A stretch of 64,000 bases of DNA from positions 1 through 64,000 of the forward strand of contig NZ_FNNC01000007.1 of NCBI RefSeq assembly GCF_900106595.1. Direction: 5' to 3'. Made by a program: the position numbers and the translations under genes. This document shows, one piece after another, positions 8,753-21,052 of the stretch. Positions within the stretch are counted from its first letter, which is position 1. Every line of letters begins with the position of its first letter. The notes under the pieces are model-generated. The model was not told the origin of the DNA. It ran no database searches and saw only the letters and a program-made list of their open reading frames with translations. The DNA is from Marinococcus luteus (GTDB lineage Bacteria; Bacillota; Bacilli; Bacillales; Marinococcaceae).

Positions 8753-8788
8753 AAAGGGAGGAGAATATTATTTCTTCCTCCCTTTTTT
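8753..8788 (+). terminator. Intrinsic terminator after gapA
   Basis: A G/A-rich arm at 8753-8765 pairs with a C/T-rich arm at 8772-8785, ending in a T-run. Read-through into pgk is likely partial; this helps explain higher gapA than pgk expression. Confidence 0.8.
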
Positions 8789-8952
8789 GAGTCTGTATGG
8801 GCCCGTACCCGGCCCGTCAAAAATCCGGTATTTCCGTTCAGCCTTCGCATTAATAAAAATAGACGTTCCAGTTTTTTCTGCGGCGGGTAAAGAACGGGAG
8901 TGCAGATTTTTGTTATGATAGATGAGGAAGATAATTTAAGGGAGGTTTGGCA

Positions 8953-10143
8953 ATGGCGTTAAATAAGAAAACCATCCGCGATTTAGATTTGAAAGGTAAA
9001 ACCGTTTTCTGCCGCGTTGATTTCAACGTACCAATGAAAGGCGAAAGCATTACGGATGACGCACGGATTCGTGCTGCTGTACCAACAATTCAATACTTAT
9101 CCGAACAGGGAGCGCGCGTCATTCTCGGCAGCCACCTCGGACGCCCGAAAGGGGAAGCCGTGGAAGAGCTTCGTCTCGGTCCGGCAGCAGCCCGTCTTGG
9201 CGAAATTATGAATGTCGATGTAAAAAAGGTCGATGAAGTATACGGTGAAGAAGCCAAGAAGGCAGCGGCATCCCTCCAGGACGGAGAAATCATGCTTCTT
9301 GAAAACCTGCGCTTTGAAGCAGGCGAAGAGAAAAATGATGAAACTCTGGCAAAAAACATAGCATCCCTTGCAGACATTTACGTGAACGATGCATTCGGGG
9401 CGGCACACCGGGCCCACGCGTCCACCGAAGGAGTGGCGCACCACCTTCCTTCCGCAGCCGGCCTGTTGATGGAAAAAGAGCTCGATGTGCTCGGCCAGGC
9501 ACTTGAGGATCCGGACCGTCCATTCACGGCAATTGTCGGGGGAGCAAAAGTAAAAGATAAAATCGGCGTTATCGATAACCTCCTCGATATCGTGGATAAC
9601 CTCATTATCGGCGGAGGCCTTGCCTACACGTTTGTCAAAGCGCAGGGATATGAAATCGGCCAGTCCATGCTTGAAGAAGACAAGCTTGATATGGCGAGAG
9701 AGTTCATGCAGAAGGCTAAAGACAAAGGCGTAAACTTTTATATGCCAAAAGATGTTATTGTTTCCGATGACTTCAGCGATGATGCGAACACGCAGACAGT
9801 AAACATCGACAGCATTCCATCCGATTGGGAAGCTTTGGATATTGGACCGGAAACGAGAAAAGAATACGCGAACGTCATTAAAGATTCGAAGCTTGTTATC
9901 TGGAACGGGCCGGTCGGTGTATTTGAATTTGCTACGTTTGAAAAAGGTACGCGCGCAATTGCTGAGGCAATGGCTGAAGCTCCTGGCACGTACACAGTCA
10001 TTGGTGGCGGCGACTCTGCAGCAGCAGTGGAAAAATTCGGCCTTGCAGACAAAATGAGCCATATGTCCACCGGAGGCGGGGCATCGCTTGAATTTATCGA
10101 AGGAAAAGTTCTGCCGGGCGTGGCAGCACTGGATGATAAATAA
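8953..10143 (+). CDS. pgk: Phosphoglycerate kinase
   Basis: A 396-residue phosphoglycerate kinase. It transfers the acyl phosphate of 1,3-bisphosphoglycerate to ADP. The N-domain signature CRVDFNVPM, the substrate-binding SHLGRPKG, the hinge and the C-domain [10 protein letters not shown] and STGGGASLE segments are all present. ATG 8953 is used because GGGAGG lies 7 bases upstream; a TTG at 8947 is too close. It has a 219-base leader after the gapA terminator, with a TATGAT-like -10 near 8915 that could support a second promoter. Confidence 0.96.
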   Translation: MALNKKTIRDLDLKGKTVFCRVDFNVPMKGESITDDARIRAAVPTIQYLSEQGARVILGSHLGRPKGEAVEELRLGPAAARLGEIMNVDVKKVDEVYGEEAKKAAASLQDGEIMLLENLRFEAGEEKNDETLAKNIASLADIYVNDAFGAAHRAHASTEGVAHHLPSAAGLLMEKELDVLGQALEDPDRPFTAIVGGAKVKDKIGVIDNLLDIVDNLIIGGGLAYTFVKAQGYEIGQSMLEEDKLDMAREFMQKAKDKGVNFYMPKDVIVSDDFSDDANTQTVNIDSIPSDWEALDIGPETRKEYANVIKDSKLVIWNGPVGVFEFATFEKGTRAIAEAMAEAPGTYTVIGGGDSAAAVEKFGLADKMSHMSTGGGASLEFIEGKVLPGVAALDDK

Positions 10144-10179
10144 GCAGTATATTTACTATAATCTTAGCGGGGTGAAACA

Positions 10180-10934
10180 ATGAGAAAACCAATCATAGCA
10201 GGCAACTGGAAGATGAATAAGCTTCACGGCGAGGCAGTAGCTTTTATCGAAGAAGTAGCAGGCAAAGTACCGAACGCAGAAGACGTGGAAACGGTAGTGT
10301 GTGCACCGGCTCTGTTTCTGAAGGATATGAATGAGGCGGCAGCATCGAGTGATGTGCAAATCGGTGCCCAGAATATGCACCAGGAAGACAGCGGTGCGTT
10401 CACCGGCGAAATCAGCCCGGCAGCGCTCGCAGACCTAAACATTCCTTACGTCATTATCGGCCACTCCGAGCGCCGCGAAATGTTTAACGAAACCGATGAA
10501 ACGGTCAATCAAAAAGTGAAAGCAGCCCTAAACCACGGATTAACACCGATCATGTGCTGCGGCGAATCACTTGAACAGAAAGAAAACGACTCCACGGAAG
10601 CAGTCGTGCGCGAGCAGATTGAAAAAGGCTTTGCCGGACTCAGTGCAGAAGACGCTGCAAAGGTGGTTGTCGCTTACGAGCCGATCTGGGCAATTGGTAC
10701 AGGCAAATCATCCACTGCAGAGGATGCGGATGAAACATGCGGTTCGGTAAGAAAAGCACTTGCCGATCAGTACGATCAGGACACGGCAGACAAAGTACGC
10801 ATCCAATACGGCGGCAGTGTAAAACCGGAAAACATTGAAACGTACATGGCGAAAGAACACATCGACGGTGCACTTGTCGGCGGTGCTAGCCTGAAGCCGG
10901 ATGCCTTCCTGGAGCTTGCAGAGGCGGGAAAAAA

Positions 10935-10938
<4 letters not shown>
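10180..10938 (+). CDS. tpiA: Triosephosphate isomerase
   Basis: A 252-residue TIM-barrel enzyme. It interconverts dihydroxyacetone phosphate and glyceraldehyde-3-phosphate. The family motifs are complete: GNWKMN near the N-terminus, His95 in IGHSERR and catalytic Glu167 in [19 protein letters not shown]-like site precedes the ATG. The stop overlaps the start of gpmI by four bases (ATGA), indicating translational coupling inside the glycolytic operon. Confidence 0.97.
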
Positions 10939-13774
<2,836 letters not shown>

Positions 13775-13784
13775 GTGCTTTTCG

Positions 13785-13815
13785 ACCGCGGCCCGGGATA
13801 CGGGCTGCGGTTTTT
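13785..13815 (+). terminator. Intrinsic terminator after eno
   Basis: An 11-bp GC-rich stem (13785-13795 with 13801-13811), with one G-U pair and a 5-base loop, is followed by a T-run. It ends the glycolytic operon. Confidence 0.88.
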
Positions 13816-13937
13816 ACAATTGAATAAAACACCGTTATCATAGGTTTCATGCCCCGCGCTGCCGCCTGTGCTTGCACTGCACGTTTTGGTGTGTTACATT
13901 AATACAAGCGTAATTGGAACGTGGAGGTGTACGGGTG

Positions 13938-14168
13938 ATGATAACGGCGTTGTACGTTGCATTAATAGTCGTTGCGGTCATGCTTATTGCAATTATTTTA
14001 TTGCAGTCGGGCCGAAGCAGCGGTTTGGCAGGAGCAATATCCGGCGGAGCCGAACAAATGGTTGGCAAACAGAAAGCGAGAGGCATCGAAGCCTTTCTGA
14101 TTCAGTTTACAGTAGTTCTGGCTGTGTTGTTTTTTGTTCTTACCATACTCATCGCCTATTTTGTCTGA
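13938..14168 (+). CDS. secG: Preprotein translocase subunit SecG
   Basis: A 76-residue membrane protein with two transmembrane helices (about residues 3-23 and 53-75) joined by a cytoplasmic loop with the conserved SGGAEQMVGKQKARG segment. It is the accessory subunit of the SecYEG channel and stimulates SecA-driven export. ATG 13938 is 8 bases from GGAGGTG; an adjacent in-frame GTG at 13935 cannot be excluded. It heads the conserved secG-est-rnr-smpB-ssrA cluster, with an extra hydrolase gene inserted after it. Confidence 0.93.
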   Translation: MITALYVALIVVAVMLIAIILLQSGRSSGLAGAISGGAEQMVGKQKARGIEAFLIQFTVVLAVLFFVLTILIAYFV

Positions 14169-14337
14169 CAGACAGTATAGGAAGCTATCTCAGCAGCGGA
14201 CGGTTCCATCGTTCGCTGTTTTTTATGTTACCGGCTGATGTTTGCTTTTCCTGTATTTAGTGAATCAAACAAGCAGGTGGAAGTTTAACGTTTTAGCGGC
14301 CAGGCCAGAGATAAATCAAAGACAGGGGAGCAGGAGC

Positions 14338-15084
14338 ATGAAGACAGCAGCCGAAAACCAGACAATTGGATGTTTGTGTCTGCATGGATTTACAGGCTCT
14401 CCGTGGGAGGTCGAACCGATTGCTGCAGTGCTCCGGGCATGCACAGACTGGATAGTGGAAACACCGGTGCTTCCAGGTCATGCTGATGGAAGCTTCAGTA
14501 TTCAAAACCGTGTTTCGTATGTCACATGGATTCACGCTGCTGACCGCGCAGCGAAGAAACTGGCGGCTGCATGCAGCACTTTGTATGTAATTGGATTTTC
14601 GATGGGAGGCCTGCTTGCCTGCTATGTGGCAGCCCGTTACCAGGTGGAACGGCTCGTGCTTATTGGTATGCCGATGGAATATATCAACCCCGGTCAGTTT
14701 TTGAAGGACACGCTGCTCGTCGTGGGCGGACGGGCCAGAGGATCGCTGCACCCCTGGTACGGTGTGGCCGCAGAAAAATTAAAAACCCCCGGCTGGGCGC
14801 TTCGGGAGTTTCAGCAGGCAGCGCATGTGCTGCGTCCGTTTGTCGGAAAAGTCTCCTGTCCGGTGTTTATCGGCCAGGGTGAAAAAGACGGTCTGGTACC
14901 GGTCCGGAGCGCTGTGCGTATATATAAAACGGTAAAAAGCCCGGTGAAGCAGTTTGTGCTTTACAAAAATGGCAAGCACTTTCTTTTTCACGGTCCGCAC
15001 CGGCACGAAGCCGTGAACGATGTGCGGTTATTTTTAACTTCAACACAAATAAATTCTGAGAACCTTATGCGAACGATCGATTAA
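14338..15084 (+). CDS. Alpha/beta hydrolase, second Est-like esterase
   Basis: A 248-residue alpha/beta hydrolase related to the carboxylesterase encoded next to it. The oxyanion motif HGFTGSP is near residue 16, the nucleophile is Ser88 in GFSMGG, and a likely acid (GEKDGLVP) and base (GKHFLFH) complete the triad. ATG 14338 is preferred, 7 bases after GGGGAG; the open frame extends 32 codons upstream without a good ribosome site. The substrate is unknown. Its position and shared HGFTGS motif suggest a tandem duplication with est followed by strong divergence. Confidence 0.75.
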   Translation: MKTAAENQTIGCLCLHGFTGSPWEVEPIAAVLRACTDWIVETPVLPGHADGSFSIQNRVSYVTWIHAADRAAKKLAAACSTLYVIGFSMGGLLACYVAARYQVERLVLIGMPMEYINPGQFLKDTLLVVGGRARGSLHPWYGVAAEKLKTPGWALREFQQAAHVLRPFVGKVSCPVFIGQGEKDGLVPVRSAVRIYKTVKSPVKQFVLYKNGKHFLFHGPHRHEAVNDVRLFLTSTQINSENLMRTID

Positions 15085-15117
15085 ATAGAAAAGAAGACAG
15101 ATAGGAGACGATGAATC

Positions 15118-15867
15118 ATGCGTGTAGTACCCCCTAAATCATTTACCTTTGAAGGCGGGAATCGTGCAGTTCTACTGCTGCACGGATTCACAGGCTCATC
15201 TGCGGATGTCCGGATGATGGGACGTTTTTTGGAAAAGAAAGGTTATACTGTCCATGCGCCGGTGTACAAAGGCCACGGTGTTCCCCCGGAAGAGCTGATG
15301 GAAACGGACTACCACGACTGGTGGGAGGATGTAAAAGCAGGAATTGAGGAATTAAAGGAAAGAGGCTTTGACCAGATTGCGGTCGGAGGCCTCTCTCTCG
15401 GCGGGCTGATGGCTCTGCGGGTGGCGCATCATTACGACGTGCTTGGTGTTATTCCGATGAGCGCCCCAATGACGACGTTCAACAACGCAGATAAATTGTA
15501 TGGAGACGTCATCAATTACGCAAAAGAATTTAAACGCCTGGAAGGAAAAGACCAGGATCAGATTGATAAAGAAATTATGGAATTCCGCCAGCTGCCGACG
15601 GACACCTTGCACTCGGTCAACCGGCTGATCCGGGAAGTGGCGGAAGGCCTGGATATGGTTCACGTTCCGGCGATGATTGTGCAGGGTGAAAAAGATGATA
15701 TGATTGCAGAAGACAGCGCAAATATCATTTATGAAGAAATCTCTTCGGAGGATAAACAGATTAAGTGGTATCCGGACTCCCCGCACGTTATCACCCTCGG
15801 GAACGACCGCGATGAGCTGAACGAAGATGTTTATCAGTTTTTAGACGGATTAAATTGGTCAAAATAA
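15118..15867 (+). CDS. est: Carboxylesterase Est (YvaK/Est30 type)
   Basis: A 249-residue monoacylglycerol lipase-like carboxylesterase of the Est30 family, which cleaves short to medium acyl esters in the cytosol. The catalytic triad is Ser93 in GLSLGG, Asp193 in GEKDD and His223 in DSPHVITLG, at nearly the positions known for Geobacillus Est30. HGFTGSS supplies the oxyanion hole. Between secG and rnr, est is conserved in Bacillus; its physiological substrate there is not established. Confidence 0.9.
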   Translation: MRVVPPKSFTFEGGNRAVLLLHGFTGSSADVRMMGRFLEKKGYTVHAPVYKGHGVPPEELMETDYHDWWEDVKAGIEELKERGFDQIAVGGLSLGGLMALRVAHHYDVLGVIPMSAPMTTFNNADKLYGDVINYAKEFKRLEGKDQDQIDKEIMEFRQLPTDTLHSVNRLIREVAEGLDMVHVPAMIVQGEKDDMIAEDSANIIYEEISSEDKQIKWYPDSPHVITLGNDRDELNEDVYQFLDGLNWSK

Positions 15868-15926
15868 AAAAAAGAGCTTAAAGCTCAAAACGTTTATCAC
15901 AACAACATTGAAAGGAGATGAAAACG

Positions 15927-18248
15927 TTGAACCAGGAAATAAAACAGACACTGCTGAATTACCTGAAAAACGATTCTGCGGGCCCTGCAACCATTGAGGA
16001 GATCCAGGAAACGCTTCAGGCGGATTCGGCAGAAGATATTAAGCGCCTCATGAAGACGCTAAACGAAATGGAGGACAGCGGAGACGTTGTCCGGACGAGA
16101 AGCAACCGCTACGGCATATCGGAGAAAATGAATCTGATGCGCGGACGCGTGCAGAGCCATGCCAAAGGATTTGCCTTTATTATTCCGGAGGAAAAGGAAC
16201 GAGACGACATCTTTGTGCCGGCCGGTGAAATTAATGGAGCCATGAACAAAGACACCGTACTCGTTCGTATCTCGGACTCGAGCCAGGGCAGTAAAACCGA
16301 AGGCACGATTATCCGCATCATCGAACGCGGTATTGAAAAAGTCGTCGGTACGTACCAGCGCTATGGTAATTACGGGTTTGTCGCAGCGGATGATAAGCAT
16401 ATCCGCGATGATATTTATATTCCGCAGGACGCAGAAAACGGAGCAGTGGACGGCCATAAGGTTGTCGTAGAGCTGACTAAATATCCGGATGCGGCTTCAG
16501 GAGCTGAAGGGAAGGTCGTCAATATCATCGGGCATAAAAATGACCCGGGCGTGGATATTCTGTCGATTATTCATAAGCACGGCCTTCCGGGAGATTTTCC
16601 GGAGGAAGCTGTGGAACAGGCCCAGAAGACGCCGGACGTGATTGATGAAAGTGAAATTAAACAGCGCCGGGATCTGCGCGATGAAACCATTGTGACCATC
16701 GACGGAGCGGACGCAAAGGATCTTGATGACGCCGTTACGGTGACAAAATACAATAACGGCAATTATAAGCTCGGCGTTCATATTGCAGACGTCAGCTATT
16801 ACGTGGACGAAGGAACCCCTATTGACGTGGAGGCCGGAGAACGTGCCACGAGCGTATATTTGGTGGACCGGGTAATCCCTATGATTCCACACCGTTTGTC
16901 AAACGGCATCTGCAGCCTGAACCCGCAGGTGGACAGGCTGACGCTCTCGTGTGAAATGGAAGTAACGCCGGAGGGCGAAGTCGTCAATCATGAGATCTTT
17001 GAAAGTGTGATCCGCACAGCCGCCCGTATGACGTACAATGACGTTCGTCTGATTCTTGAAGAAAACAATCAGGCGAAGCGGGAGGAATACAGCGGGCTCG
17101 TTCCAATGTTTGAACGCATGGAAGAGCTTGCAGCCATTCTCCGCGGAAAGCGGTTTGGAAGAGGCGCCATTGATTTTGATTTCAAGGAAGCGCAGGTGCT
17201 CGTGGATGAAACGACTGCTCCGACAGACGTAGTGCTGCGTGAGCGCTCGGTCGCTGAAAAGTTGATTGAAGAATTTATGCTGGCCGCCAATGAAACGGTA
17301 GCCGAACACTTCCATTGGATGAAGGTGCCGTTTGTCTACCGGATTCACGAAGACCCGGCTGAAGACAAGCTGCAGTCGTTCGTGGAATTTGTCACAAACT
17401 TTGGCTATTCAGTCAAAGGGACGGCAAATACGGTTCATCCCCGTGCGCTTCAGGAAGTGCTTGACGCTGTCAAAGGAGAACCGGAACAGGCAGTAATCAG
17501 TACAGTGATGCTGCGCTCGATGCAGCAGGCAAAGTATGATCCTGAAAACGCCGGCCACTTCGGCCTGGCTGCGGACTTCTACACCCACTTCACGTCGCCG
17601 ATCCGCCGGTATCCGGACCTGGTTGTCCACCGTTTGATCCGTACGTATCTCGTAAACAAACGGATGGACGACAAGACGCAGCAGAAATGGAAAAATGAGC
17701 TGCCGGAAATCACTCAGCATTCTTCAGAGATGGAGCGCCGGGCCATTGATGCCGAGCGTGAAGTTGACAGTATGAAGAAAGCTCAGTATATGAAGGATAA
17801 AATCGGGGAAGAGTTTACCGGTTTTGTAAGCGGAGCGGCGAACTTCGGCCTGTTTGTGGAGCTTGAAAACACCATTGAAGGTATGGTGCATATCAGCTAT
17901 CTGACGGATGATTATTACCACTATGATCCGAAGCAGTACGCGCTGATAGGCGAGCGTACCGCGAACATGTACCGCATCGGTGATCAGGTGGAAGTGCGTG
18001 TTCTGAATGTAAATCTTGACGAAGCGGCGATTGACTTTGAAATTGTGGGCATGAAACGGCCGGCAAAAGCACGGCGCAAAGAGTCCGCAAAAGTTATTCA
18101 GGGCGACAAAGGCAAGCGTCCCGGCCGAAAAGAAGGCCAGGGAGAAAAGAAAGACGGCAATAAAAAAGACGGCGGACGTAAAAAAGGTAAATCCGGTAAC
18201 AAAAAGCCGTTTTACTCAAAAGTTTCAAAAAACAATAAAAAGAAATAA
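15927..18248 (+). CDS. rnr: Ribonuclease R
   Basis: A 773-residue 3'-5' exoribonuclease that degrades structured RNA and works with SmpB-tmRNA in clearing non-stop mRNAs. Domain order: N-terminal winged helix (about 1-65), two cold-shock domains (about 65-230), the RNB catalytic domain with the metal-binding [11 protein letters not shown] motif, an S1 domain (about 640-720, [15 protein letters not shown]) and a lysine/glycine-rich tail. I chose TTG 15927 because AAAGGAG at 15911-15917 is 9 bases upstream; the in-frame ATG at 15918 directly abuts that site. It precedes smpB, as usual in Bacilli. Confidence 0.94.
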   Translation: MNQEIKQTLLNYLKNDSAGPATIEEIQETLQADSAEDIKRLMKTLNEMEDSGDVVRTRSNRYGISEKMNLMRGRVQSHAKGFAFIIPEEKERDDIFVPAGEINGAMNKDTVLVRISDSSQGSKTEGTIIRIIERGIEKVVGTYQRYGNYGFVAADDKHIRDDIYIPQDAENGAVDGHKVVVELTKYPDAASGAEGKVVNIIGHKNDPGVDILSIIHKHGLPGDFPEEAVEQAQKTPDVIDESEIKQRRDLRDETIVTIDGADAKDLDDAVTVTKYNNGNYKLGVHIADVSYYVDEGTPIDVEAGERATSVYLVDRVIPMIPHRLSNGICSLNPQVDRLTLSCEMEVTPEGEVVNHEIFESVIRTAARMTYNDVRLILEENNQAKREEYSGLVPMFERMEELAAILRGKRFGRGAIDFDFKEAQVLVDETTAPTDVVLRERSVAEKLIEEFMLAANETVAEHFHWMKVPFVYRIHEDPAEDKLQSFVEFVTNFGYSVKGTANTVHPRALQEVLDAVKGEPEQAVISTVMLRSMQQAKYDPENAGHFGLAADFYTHFTSPIRRYPDLVVHRLIRTYLVNKRMDDKTQQKWKNELPEITQHSSEMERRAIDAEREVDSMKKAQYMKDKIGEEFTGFVSGAANFGLFVELENTIEGMVHISYLTDDYYHYDPKQYALIGERTANMYRIGDQVEVRVLNVNLDEAAIDFEIVGMKRPAKARRKESAKVIQGDKGKRPGRKEGQGEKKDGNKKDGGRKKGKSGNKKPFYSKVSKNNKKK

Positions 18249-18328
18249 TACGATCGTGGAGAGCCCGGGGCAATAGGCTGCATCCGGGCTCCTATGGTAA
18301 AATAAAGACAGAAGGCAGGTGAATGGAG

Positions 18329-18808
18329 ATGGCAGTAAAAACGGAAAACCGTGTGCTGGCTCAAAATCGAAAGGCCCGCCATGACTATACCATCGAAGAC
18401 ACCTTCGAAGCCGGTATTGAACTGCGGGGTACAGAGATAAAGTCGATCCGGGCCGGCAGGATGAACCTGAAGGACAGCTTCGGGAAAATCGATAATAACG
18501 AGCTGTTTCTGCATAATGCCCATATCAGCCCGTATGAACAGGGAAATCAGTTCAACCACGAGCCCCTGCGTACGAGAAAGCTTCTGCTGCACCGCCGGGA
18601 GATTAATAAACTTATTGGTAAAAGCATGCAGTCCGGGTACTCCATTATTCCATTGAAGGTTTATATTAAAAACGGTAAAGCGAAGGTGTTAATCGGTCTT
18701 GCCAAAGGTAAGAAAAAATACGACAAGCGCCAGGCGCTCAAGGAACAGGATGCCAAGCGCGAAATGGACAAAGCAATCAACCGGAGCATGAAAGGCATGA
18801 GCGACTAG
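18329..18808 (+). CDS. smpB: SsrA-binding protein SmpB
   Basis: A 159-residue RNA-binding protein. It carries tmRNA into stalled ribosomes during trans-translation. The OB-fold core includes [26 protein letters not shown] and HISPYEQGN, and the C-terminal lysine-rich tail that mimics an mRNA in the A site is present. ATG 18329 follows AGGTGA at 6 bases; ATG 18323 is a possible alternative. Its partner tmRNA gene starts less than 80 bases downstream behind its own promoter. Confidence 0.94.
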   Translation: MAVKTENRVLAQNRKARHDYTIEDTFEAGIELRGTEIKSIRAGRMNLKDSFGKIDNNELFLHNAHISPYEQGNQFNHEPLRTRKLLLHRREINKLIGKSMQSGYSIIPLKVYIKNGKAKVLIGLAKGKKKYDKRQALKEQDAKREMDKAINRSMKGMSD

Positions 18809-18809
18809 A

Positions 18810-18838
18810 TTGACACGCTCCGGGCATTTCGTTATAAT
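18810..18838 (+). promoter_or_regulatory. Sigma-A promoter of ssrA
   Basis: Perfect consensus: TTGACA (18810-18815), 17-base spacer, TATAAT (18833-18838). It starts two bases after the smpB stop codon and gives tmRNA strong, independent transcription. Confidence 0.93.
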
Positions 18839-18885
18839 ATAGTATGTCGCTCATAAACCTATGAGCACATGCTTATCCTTCACAT

Positions 18886-19248
18886 GGGGACGTTACGGCT
18901 TCGACAGGGATAGGTTGAGCTTTAGCTGCGAGCCGAGAGGCAGCTCGTAAAAATGCCACGCCAATAATAACTGGCAAAAACAACGAAAACCTCGCAGTAG
19001 CAGCGTAACAACTGCTTTTTGCGGATCCCGCATTCCATCGCCCGCGTGGAATGATTTGGGGTCTCACTCTTAGTGGGCTACGCAGTTCGCCCTCCGTCTG
19101 AGGGCGACTGAAGAGACTAATCAGACTAGCCGTACAAAAGCCTGTTGCTAGGCTGACGTACTGGTGAATGATAATATAGCGACTACGCTCGTAGATGCTA
19201 AAGTGGCAATATCTCTGGACGTGGGTTCGAATCCCACCGTCTCCACCA
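18886..19248 (+). ncRNA. ssrA: Transfer-messenger RNA (tmRNA)
   Basis: A 363-base tmRNA. The 5' end GGGGACGTTACGG pairs with the 3' end CCGTCTCCACCA region to form the acceptor stem, and the T-arm GGTTCGAATCC is present before CCA. The tag reading frame at 18973-19008 encodes GKNNENLAVAA followed by TAA; with the alanine carried by tmRNA the tag is AGKNNENLAVAA, ending in the AA degron recognised by ClpXP. It rescues stalled ribosomes together with SmpB from the upstream gene. Transcription starts upstream near 18845, so 5' trimming by RNase P is expected. Confidence 0.97.
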
Positions 19249-19265
19249 TACATACAGGAGACAAC

Positions 19266-19302
19266 AGGTGCTTACGGCTTATCAGCCGTGAGCACCTTTT
19301 TT
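19266..19302 (+). terminator. Intrinsic terminator after ssrA
   Basis: A 14-bp stem (19266-19279 with 19284-19297) with a TATC loop and six T residues. Confidence 0.9.
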
Positions 19303-19390
19303 CGTTTGCTGCGCCGGGAAACCCTGACTGGCTTTTTGTCTTTACCGTACTGGAGATAGCTGGATGTTTCCCGCCGGGAGAAGTTTTGCA

Positions 19391-19420
19391 TTGACACAAC
19401 AATTGAAGAATGGTTAAAAT
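19391..19420 (+). promoter_or_regulatory. Sigma-A promoter of the ZIP transporter gene
   Basis: TTGACA at 19391-19396 and TAAAAT at 19415-19420, with an 18-base spacer (17 if TTAAAA is used). No metal-responsive operator was recognised. Confidence 0.75.
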
Positions 19421-19473
19421 GTTGCATGAGGGAAAGAATCGTGAAGCTAATCAGATTACAAAGGGGGCAGCGT

Positions 19474-20283
19474 ATGGAACCAAACGTCATTTATGCATTT
19501 TTGTTAACACTTGGAGCCGGGCTTGCCACAGGCATCGGTAGTATACTGGCTTTTTTCACTTCTACGACAAATACCCGGTTTTTGGCTTTTTCGCTCGGCT
19601 TCTCCGGAGGCGTGATGATTTACGTCTCCATGGTGGAGATATTTTTTAAGGCACAGGAGTCGCTGGTCGGGGCGCTCGGAGAAGTCGGCGGACAGTGGGT
19701 GACCGTTGGGGGATTTTTTGGAGGGATGATTTTTATTGCCGCCATTGACCGGCTTGTCCCCCAAAAAGGAAATCCGCATGAAGTAAAGCGGGTGGAAGAT
19801 ATGCATATGTCAAAGGAAGAGCTTGAACGCCAGGGCCTTATGAAAATGGGGACCTTCACAGCTCTTGCCATTGCTATACATAACTTTCCTGAAGGGATCG
19901 CTACATTCACCTCTGCACTGAACGACCCGGGCCTTGGGCTTGCGATCGCTCTTGCCATCGCGATACACAATATTCCTGAAGGGGTAGCCGTTTCGGTGCC
20001 GATTTATTTTGCGACCGGAAGCAAACGTAAAGCATTCCGGCTTTCGTTTTTATCAGGATTATCAGAGCCGGCCGGGGCTATTCTGGCTTTTCTTCTGCTC
20101 ATGCCGTTTTTGACCGATACATTGTTTGGCATCATTTTCGCCGCTGTGGCTGGTATTATGGTATTCATTTCTCTGGATGAACTGCTGCCGGCGGCAAAAA
20201 AATATGATGAAACCCATGTATCGATCTACGGCGTAGTGAGTGGTATGGCCGTAATGGCGCTGAGTCTGCTGCTGTTTATTTAA
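19474..20283 (+). CDS. zupT: ZIP-family metal transporter ZupT
   Basis: A 269-residue integral membrane protein with about eight transmembrane helices. The two ZIP metal-site motifs HNFPEG and HNIPEG sit in the fourth and fifth helices, with a SEPAGA motif after them. The family imports zinc and, less selectively, iron or manganese. ATG 19474 follows AAGGGGG; an upstream in-frame ATG near 19426 lies too close to the promoter. It is monocistronic, with its own promoter and terminator. Confidence 0.87.
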   Translation: MEPNVIYAFLLTLGAGLATGIGSILAFFTSTTNTRFLAFSLGFSGGVMIYVSMVEIFFKAQESLVGALGEVGGQWVTVGGFFGGMIFIAAIDRLVPQKGNPHEVKRVEDMHMSKEELERQGLMKMGTFTALAIAIHNFPEGIATFTSALNDPGLGLAIALAIAIHNIPEGVAVSVPIYFATGSKRKAFRLSFLSGLSEPAGAILAFLLLMPFLTDTLFGIIFAAVAGIMVFISLDELLPAAKKYDETHVSIYGVVSGMAVMALSLLLFI

Positions 20284-20293
20284 GCAGATGAAA

Positions 20294-20323
20294 AACAGGG
20301 GCCGCCGGCCTCTGCTTTTTTTT
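20294..20323 (+). terminator. Intrinsic terminator after zupT
   Basis: An 8-bp stem (20296-20303 with 20307-20314) with one G-U pair, followed by eight T residues. Confidence 0.8.
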
Positions 20324-20325
20324 GA

Positions 20326-20354
20326 TTGACACACTTTTTTTCTTTTTGTATATT
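20326..20354 (+). promoter_or_regulatory. Sigma-A promoter of tRNA-Thr
   Basis: TTGACA (20326-20331), 17-base T-rich spacer, TATATT (20349-20354), ending 20 bases before the tRNA. Confidence 0.88.
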
Positions 20355-20374
20355 ATTATTTGCCTTAAACGTTC

Positions 20375-20450
20375 GCTAGTGTAGCTCAGCTGGTAGAGCA
20401 GTTGCCTCGTAAGCATCAGGTCGCAGGTTCAAGTCCTGTCACTAGCACCA
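20375..20450 (+). tRNA. tRNA-Thr (anticodon CGU)
   Basis: A 76-base tRNA with the CCA end encoded. The acceptor stem is GCTAGTG with CACTAGC, the D-arm is TAGCTCAGCTGGTAGAGCA and the T-loop TTCAAGT closes a 5-bp stem. The anticodon loop CTCGTAA places CGT after the invariant T33, so it reads ACG threonine codons. The anticodon stem has one T-T mismatch, so the anticodon reading is good but not certain. It is a single-gene transcript with its own promoter and terminator. Confidence 0.93.
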
Positions 20451-20463
20451 TTCATATCATTAC

Positions 20464-20491
20464 AGCGCCCATACAGATGGGTGCTTTTTTT
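20464..20491 (+). terminator. Intrinsic terminator after tRNA-Thr
   Basis: A 9-bp stem (20464-20472 with 20477-20485), ACAG loop and seven T residues. Confidence 0.88.
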
Positions 20492-20620
20492 GTTTTAAAC
20501 CGGCCTAAAAAGAGAAAAGACCAATGAGGAAATATTTTAGCCTATTTTTAATGAAAAGATGGGCAACAACAAAAGAAAATGATACGTTGATAGAAGATAA
20601 AGTCGAAAGGGAGGGGTAGT

Positions 20621-20830
20621 TTGAGATCCCCGGTGCTGTTTACGTTTAATATAATATTTTTGTTCTTGGCTGCGGCGGCAGCCGGTTTTTTTCTATGGCT
20701 TGGCGACACATTTTACGTCATAGTCGCAGCAATTGGCATGCTGAGTGCTCTGCTTGGTGTATACCAGACAGGCCGAAAAAAGCCAGGCAGTAAAAAGAAA
20801 TCAAAAGAAAAATCAGGAGGAGAATCATGA
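20621..20830 (+). CDS. Small membrane protein, 69 residues, unknown
   Basis: A 69-residue protein with two hydrophobic helices (about residues 6-27 and 30-47) and a lysine/serine-rich cytoplasmic tail. It starts at TTG 20621 behind GGGAGGGG. No family was recognised. Its stop codon overlaps the ATG of the next small membrane gene (ATGA), so the two are translationally coupled. It begins a run of three membrane proteins directly upstream of a two-component system, which suggests but does not prove a role in envelope sensing. Confidence 0.65.
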   Translation: MRSPVLFTFNIIFLFLAAAAAGFFLWLGDTFYVIVAAIGMLSALLGVYQTGRKKPGSKKKSKEKSGGES

Positions 20831-21018
20831 ATACAAATGCAGCCGTGAAATTCTTTTATTGGTTCGAAGGGTTTATAGTGGTGCTCAGTCTTATTCTCGG
20901 CGTTTTTTTCATCGTCTCCGGAGAATGGCTGTGGAGTATCGTAATGGTCATTATTGCGATGTCCTGTATCGTTACGCTCGTAATGATATCAAAAGCGTTA
21001 AAGCAGCAGCAGTGGTGA
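20827..21018 (+). CDS. Small membrane protein, 63 residues, unknown
   Basis: A 63-residue protein with two predicted membrane helices (about residues 10-31 and 35-56) separated by a short SGEWLWS turn. It overlaps the previous gene by four bases and has AGGAGGA just upstream of ATG 20827. No family was recognised. The length and hairpin topology resemble small subunits or toxin/immunity-type membrane peptides, but nothing specific supports either idea. Confidence 0.65.
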   Translation: MNTNAAVKFFYWFEGFIVVLSLILGVFFIVSGEWLWSIVMVIIAMSCIVTLVMISKALKQQQW

Positions 21019-21052
21019 AGCTGGAATAAAGAATAGTAGGAGGCAGACCGTT

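Noticed and set aside
18873-19253. Open frames on both strands over the tmRNA region
   Set aside because: They arise from the structured tmRNA gene and are well-known false annotations; the strong tmRNA assignment explains the sequence.
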